The notes under the pieces were generated by a model. The model worked only from the letters and a program-made list of their open reading frames with translations, was not told the origin of the DNA and did not search any database. A stretch of 45,537 nucleotides of DNA from an uncultured Clostridia bacterium (GTDB taxonomy: Bacteria; Bacillota; Clostridia; TANB77; CAG-508). The stretch covers positions 1-45,537 of the forward strand of contig CALYAJ010000010.1 in NCBI GenBank assembly GCA_944393485.1, in the 5' to 3' direction. Below, one piece after another: positions 41,833 to 45,537 of the stretch. The position numbers and the translations under genes are program-made. Every line of letters begins with the position of its first letter. Position 1 is the stretch's first letter.

Positions 41833-42987
41833 TTAAAATAATATATCTAAAATCTCTTCTAATCTTAAACTTCTTTCTTCGCCAAGAATCTCAACTTTTT
41901 TTAATTTCATTTCTTCTAATAGTTTAACACTATCTATGTTTTCATTTATACTATCTATTCCATAAACTTTTTTTAATATTTCCTTGGCAAATATCTGATT
42001 TATTTCTTTTGCATATTGTAAAATTTTTTCATCTTTAGCTGATTTACTTCTTAAATATATAGGATCAAGCTTTCCTGCTGTTGCAAATCTTTCTCTATCT
42101 AATGCGTCAGCATCTTTTAAAAGCATACACAATCTTTCTATTTGATTTAATTTATTTTCTGATGCTCCATATTTTTTTATTAATTTAGTCATTTCATTTA
42201 CATCTAATTTTCCATGTTCTTTTTCTTTGTGTTCGTGATAATGAATTATAACTTGTACTATTGGAATTTCTTCTTGTTTTATATAAAATGAATTGTCCGC
42301 ATTTTCTTTAAAATATGTACCTGCAAGTTTTGCCCCAGCTTCGGCATGTTCATTTTCTCCATCATTTCCATTTCTACCACAATCGTGAAAAGCAGAAGCT
42401 ATTAATAATAATTTCATTTCTTCTTCATCTAAATTTTCCGATTTTCCTAATAAATATGAAAATGTAATAACTTTTGCAATATGTTCCATAGAATGAAATT
42501 TATTTTTAGAGTAAAATCCTGTAAAATCAGCATTTTTTATTATGTTTCTTAATTTTTCTTTTTCTTCACCATCAATTGTAGCTTTTGGTATTTCATTTTC
42601 TATTATTTCTACTAATATTCCATCTGGATCTTTAATAAAAAAATATGGCTTTCCTAATCTACCAACATTAATAACTATTTCATCTGCTAATTTATTATTA
42701 ATTACCCAATTTTTTGCTTTTTCTATATTTGTAACACCTAATGCAAAATGTTTTGTTCCAAGTACAGGTAAATCAGTTGCTGTAGAAGTAGCTGTATCAG
42801 GTAGATTAGAATAATTTTTGTAGCAAAAAATCTCTAATAACATATCATTTAATTTTAATATTCTAATTTTTAAACTATTATCTTCTGCATCCCAAGCTTT
42901 AAATTCTTTAAACCCAAATTGTTTGTAAAATTCTAAAGTTTTTTCTATATTAGTTACACTAATTGTAACATGTGCTATATTAAACAT
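41833..42987 (-). CDS. Fusion of a VOC (glyoxalase-like) domain and an HD phosphohydrolase domain
   Basis: Residues 1-130 are a glyoxalase/VOC domain with metal ligands H6, E52, H80 and E127 (HVTIS, MLLEIF, HFALGV, VEIIE). About 160-384 is an HD domain with H165, HD (201-202) in ASAFHDCGRNG and EH (212-213). AGGAGG before the ATG. This fusion is unusual; a possible role is detoxification of a damaged metabolite coupled to dephosphorylation. Confidence 0.8.
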   Translation of the reverse strand: MFNIAHVTISVTNIEKTLEFYKQFGFKEFKAWDAEDNSLKIRILKLNDMLLEIFCYKNYSNLPDTATSTATDLPVLGTKHFALGVTNIEKAKNWVINNKLADEIVINVGRLGKPYFFIKDPDGILVEIIENEIPKATIDGEEKEKLRNIIKNADFTGFYSKNKFHSMEHIAKVITFSYLLGKSENLDEEEMKLLLIASAFHDCGRNGNDGENEHAEAGAKLAGTYFKENADNSFYIKQEEIPIVQVIIHYHEHKEKEHGKLDVNEMTKLIKKYGASENKLNQIERLCMLLKDADALDRERFATAGKLDPIYLRSKSAKDEKILQYAKEINQIFAKEILKKVYGIDSINENIDSVKLLEEMKLKKVEILGEERSLRLEEILDILF

Positions 42988-43004
42988 ATTTTATTTAGTT
43001 CCTC

Positions 43005-43556
43005 CTATAAATAAGCTACTATTTCCTCAAATGTATCATACCCACTCTCTGTATTAACATGTCCTGCATTTGGTAATAAAACTTGCTCTGTTGCTATTTT
43101 ATCAGCAAAATCTTTTTCTGCTTCATATTTTACATATGGATCATTATTAGAATAGAAACATATTATTTCTTTTGCATAATTTTTAACATCTTTTAAATTA
43201 TCTAAATACATTGATTCATTTACTGCATCATAATCTTTGTCTATTCCTAAATAATTATTAAATCCACATACTGAAATTATTTTTTTAACTTTTATTTTAT
43301 TTTCTATTAAAAATTTTGATATAAATACTGGTGCAATACTATGTCCTATTATTGTTGTATCTTCAGTTATTAATCCTAAATCAGCATAATATTTTAATAA
43401 TTTGCTCCAATTTTCATAATTTTGTCTTCCAACACCAATTGGAAATTGTGGTGCCCATACCTCTTTTTCTTCTGTTGATATAAAATCAAATAACCAGCCT
43501 ATCCAATTTGAATATGGTGTACTAAATGAACCATGAATAATAAAATAATTTTCCAT
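43005..43556 (-). CDS. RBBP9/YdeN-like serine hydrolase
   Basis: A small alpha/beta hydrolase: FIIHGSF at the start, GHSIAP as the nucleophile elbow (Ser near 73) and a C-terminal GHVN that supplies His. 183 aa, typical for the family. AAAGGAGG before the ATG. Confidence 0.85.
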   Translation of the reverse strand: MENYFIIHGSFSTPYSNWIGWLFDFISTEEKEVWAPQFPIGVGRQNYENWSKLLKYYADLGLITEDTTIIGHSIAPVFISKFLIENKIKVKKIISVCGFNNYLGIDKDYDAVNESMYLDNLKDVKNYAKEIICFYSNNDPYVKYEAEKDFADKIATEQVLLPNAGHVNTESGYDTFEEIVAYL

Positions 43557-43590
43557 TTTTTCCTCCTTTATAAAATTATATTTTAATACA

Positions 43591-43626
43591 GATAGGAATT
43601 TTAAGGGCAGTCCTTTAATCCCTATT
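43591..43626. repeat. Palindromic intergenic repeat (GGACCG family), diverged
   Basis: ATAGGAATTTTAAGGGCAGTCC...TTTAATCCCTAT. Same position (right after a stop codon, 43626) and structure as at 37879, but a different centre. Confidence 0.5.
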
Positions 43627-44258
43627 TATTTTAATACATACTTATTGTATCCTAGTTTTACTAATTCTTCAAATGCTTTCCAAACATTGTCAGGCATTTC
43701 AACTTCTATTTGCCATCCAAACTTTGGATATAGTTTCATTCTCTGAACATCTCCTACAAGTACATTAATCCATTCTTTTGAATATGTTTTATAATATTCC
43801 TCACATGATATTTTTGTTGTTGCAAAATAACCTTCAAATTCTGGTATTATTTTTTTAAATGTTGCATAAATTCTTTTTACATCATATGGATTACATACAA
43901 TTATGCAAGTTTTTACATCTAACTTTTTATCTTGTATTAGTTTTTTTGCAAATCTAAAATTATCTCCTGTATTTGTAGATTTATTTTCTATGCATATTGC
44001 TTGTTTTGGGACTCCTTTTTCTATTGCCAAATTAGCAAATTTTTCTGCTTCTGTTTCATTCCAAAGTTCTTTAGTTATTTTTCCATAGCCACCACAAAAT
44101 ATTATTTTATCAGAATATTTTTTATTAAATAAATCTACTGCAACATCTACTAATTCAATATTTTTACATCCTAGAACAATTATACAATCAGCTTTTTGCA
44201 ATTTGCTATCTATCTGCATATAATCCCATAAAATTTTTATCAACTCTAATTCTTTCAT
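43626..44258 (-). CDS. YdcF/SanA-like DUF218 protein
   Basis: Family motifs: ADCIIVLGCKN (about 24-33), IIFCGGYGKIT and a GDNFRFA segment. 210 aa. Relatives act in envelope or nucleotide-related steps but the reaction is unknown. AGGAG before the ATG. Confidence 0.8.
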   Translation of the reverse strand: MKELELIKILWDYMQIDSKLQKADCIIVLGCKNIELVDVAVDLFNKKYSDKIIFCGGYGKITKELWNETEAEKFANLAIEKGVPKQAICIENKSTNTGDNFRFAKKLIQDKKLDVKTCIIVCNPYDVKRIYATFKKIIPEFEGYFATTKISCEEYYKTYSKEWINVLVGDVQRMKLYPKFGWQIEVEMPDNVWKAFEELVKLGYNKYVLK

Positions 44259-44267
44259 ATAAAACTC

Positions 44268-44621
44268 CTATAAGTCATTCTTTTTGGTATACTTACAAGT
44301 TTCTGGATTGAATTTTGGAATTGAAATCTCCAACATTTTTAAATTACCTTTAAATGCCCATTCTGTATCTTTTGGAATTTCAACTACTAATCCTGTTTCT
44401 AGAGTGTATCTTTCTCCTGCTATATTGGCTTCTCCTTGTCCGTCTAAAATATAGTAAATATGTGTTGACACAGCATCAATTTGATAAAAATCATGACCAT
44501 AATTCATTATTATATAATCTAAATCCATTTGTCTATTTTCTTTTAAGAAACTATATCCTTTAAAATAGTTTTCTTTTTCAAAAGATGGTTTTTTATCAAT
44601 TTTTTTAATAAAATTACTCAT
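44268..44621 (-). CDS. Small cupin-domain protein
   Basis: A single beta-barrel of 117 aa. STHIYYILDGQGEANIAGERYTLETGLVVEIPKDTEWAFKG is the cupin signature, with only one clear metal His. AAGGAG before the ATG, whose start overlaps the SGNH stop (ATGAGTAA). Confidence 0.85.
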   Translation of the reverse strand: MSNFIKKIDKKPSFEKENYFKGYSFLKENRQMDLDYIIMNYGHDFYQIDAVSTHIYYILDGQGEANIAGERYTLETGLVVEIPKDTEWAFKGNLKMLEISIPKFNPETCKYTKKNDL

Positions 44622-45225
44622 ATATGCCTTCTCCTTTTTCTTTTATTACTTCATATATTTTTTCATGACCTTTTTCATTTGGATGTATACCATCATCTGA
44701 AAAATCTTCATCTTCTAATAAATCAAACATTTTTATGTAATCTATATTATTGTTATTACAAAATACTTCAAGAGCTTTATCATATTTTTTAATTGTGTTA
44801 TTAAAATACATTTCATCATCATTCCACAAAATTGGAGTAGTAAGTGATTCTATAACTTTCGTTAATCCTAAAACTAAAATATTATCAGTATATTTTTTTG
44901 CAACATCTATGATTTTACTAATATTGTCAATAAAGCCTTCTAAACTAACATTTTCTCTATTTTTACTTTTTATATAAATTGTATCATTTAAACCTACAGC
45001 AATAATAATGGCACTTGGTTCTCTAGGATTTAATTCTGAATCAATCCTTTTTAATAATCCTTCTGTAGTTTCTCCTGGAATTCCTAGTCCATATATGTTT
45101 TCTGTATTTTGATTTTGGTTATATTTCTCTTTTAATCTATTTACATATCCATGTTTTGCGTCATCCCAAGCACCATATACAATACTATCACCTAAGACAC
45201 AAATATTACCTATTAATCTAAACAT
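44614..45225 (-). CDS. SGNH/GDSL-family hydrolase
   Basis: Block I GDSI (Ser near residue 13), block III GLND near 79, block V DGIHPNEKGHEKI near 178-190 with catalytic Asp and His. Cytoplasmic (no signal peptide), 203 aa. AAGGAGA before the ATG. Confidence 0.88.
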   Translation of the reverse strand: MFRLIGNICVLGDSIVYGAWDDAKHGYVNRLKEKYNQNQNTENIYGLGIPGETTEGLLKRIDSELNPREPSAIIIAVGLNDTIYIKSKNRENVSLEGFIDNISKIIDVAKKYTDNILVLGLTKVIESLTTPILWNDDEMYFNNTIKKYDKALEVFCNNNNIDYIKMFDLLEDEDFSDDGIHPNEKGHEKIYEVIKEKGEGIYE

Positions 45226-45258
45226 TTTATCTCCTTATTGGGAATGTAGTAACGATAA

Positions 45259-45537
45259 TTAATCCTTATACCATTTTTCTACAATTTCTTTTGGAATTTG
45301 TAAACTTCCTTTTCCTTCGCCTATTTCTATATCTGGCTTTGGCTTTCCATGATAATCACTTCCACCACTAATATACAAATTATTCTTATGCGCATAATCA
45401 AGTAAAATATTAATTCTATTATCCTCTTCTGCTGATGGATGATAACATTCTATCCCGTCTAATTCTCTTATTTTCCTTATTTCATCTATAAATTGTATTG
45501 TGTTTTCAAACTTATATTCAAATGGATGTGCTAAAAA
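45259..45537 (-). CDS. PHP-domain phosphoesterase, C-terminal part (runs off the window)
   Basis: An open frame of 92 residues to the window edge, 5' end missing: LAHPFEY, DGIECYHPS and GGSDYHGKPKPDIEIG, which match the metal-binding motifs of PHP (polymerase and histidinol phosphatase) domains as in YciV-like 3',5'-nucleotide phosphatases. Stop TAA at 45259-45261, 33 bases before the SGNH start, so it is probably the preceding operon gene. Confidence 0.8.
   Translation of the reverse strand, partial: FLAHPFEYKFENTIQFIDEIRKIRELDGIECYHPSAEEDNRINILLDYAHKNNLYISGGSDYHGKPKPDIEIGEGKGSLQIPKEIVEKWYKD

Noticed and set aside
1..45537. CRISPR arrays, tRNA and rRNA genes, prophage
   Set aside because: No regularly spaced direct repeats, tRNA cloverleaf, rRNA segment or phage structural gene was found on either strand.

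Overview
The window is an AT-rich (roughly 27% GC by eye), densely packed bacterial chromosome segment with almost every gene on the minus strand. The gene content points to a low-GC Gram-positive (Firmicutes), most likely an uncultured, probably gut-associated member of the Clostridia. Supporting signs are strong AGGAGG ribosome binding sites, a HrcA/CIRCE-controlled Hsp20, a sortase LPxTG surface protein, SbcCD, and an OapA gene preceded by what I read as OLE RNA. No rRNA, tRNA, CRISPR array or intact transposase gene was seen.

Layout. 0.16-6.4 kb: a membrane-anchored polysaccharide deacetylase, then a tightly overlapping five-gene biosynthetic operon (glycosyltransferase, extended SDR, metallo-beta-lactamase hydrolase, F390-synthetase/PaaK-like adenylate-forming enzyme, KAS III) that looks like an undescribed lipid or glycolipid pathway with partial resemblance to OleA/OleC/OleD. 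6.4-7.1 kb: a regulatory gap with small ORFs. 7.2-11.0 kb: an operon of unknown function ending in an LPxTG protein, in which two successive genes are interrupted at the same 12-base sequence GTCTTCGGAATA and both need a +1 shift at CTT-CGG. 11.0-12.7 kb: Hsp20 with CIRCE and a family of three-hairpin repeats lying 3' of genes. 12.7-18.8 kb: phosphoesterase, SbcC, SbcD, OapA and the OLE RNA. 18.9-21.0 kb: two YkgJ-type cysteine-cluster proteins on opposite strands and a small membrane protein.

21.1-27.7 kb is an HlyD/MacB-type export operon with its own OmpR-type two-component system. Its ABC ATPase carries two in-frame TAA codons and its cadherin-like lipoprotein/secreted component carries one frameshift and one TAA, so the exporter appears broken or badly sequenced. 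27.9-34.9 kb: a small plus-strand protein, a CDF cation transporter, a large unknown protein, a FUSC-like membrane pair, peptide deformylase and two GC-richer single-gene cassettes. 35-38.9 kb: LysR regulator, Rsm22-type methyltransferase, XTP/dITP pyrophosphatase, ASCH protein and a Qng1/DUF2419 queuosine-salvage enzyme. 39-41 kb: HD hydrolase and a second Ig-domain deacetylase. 41.2-45.5 kb: an operon of small hydrolases (histidine phosphatase, VOC-HD fusion, RBBP9-like, YdcF-like, cupin, SGNH, PHP), the last running off the window edge.

Across the window five short genes with richer GC and different codon use (12.3, 18.9, 20.6, 33.3 and 34.5 kb) stand alone. Each has its own terminator-like hairpin and four have a recognisable promoter, like single-gene cassettes acquired by transfer. 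All statements come from reading the sequence; no database search was run.
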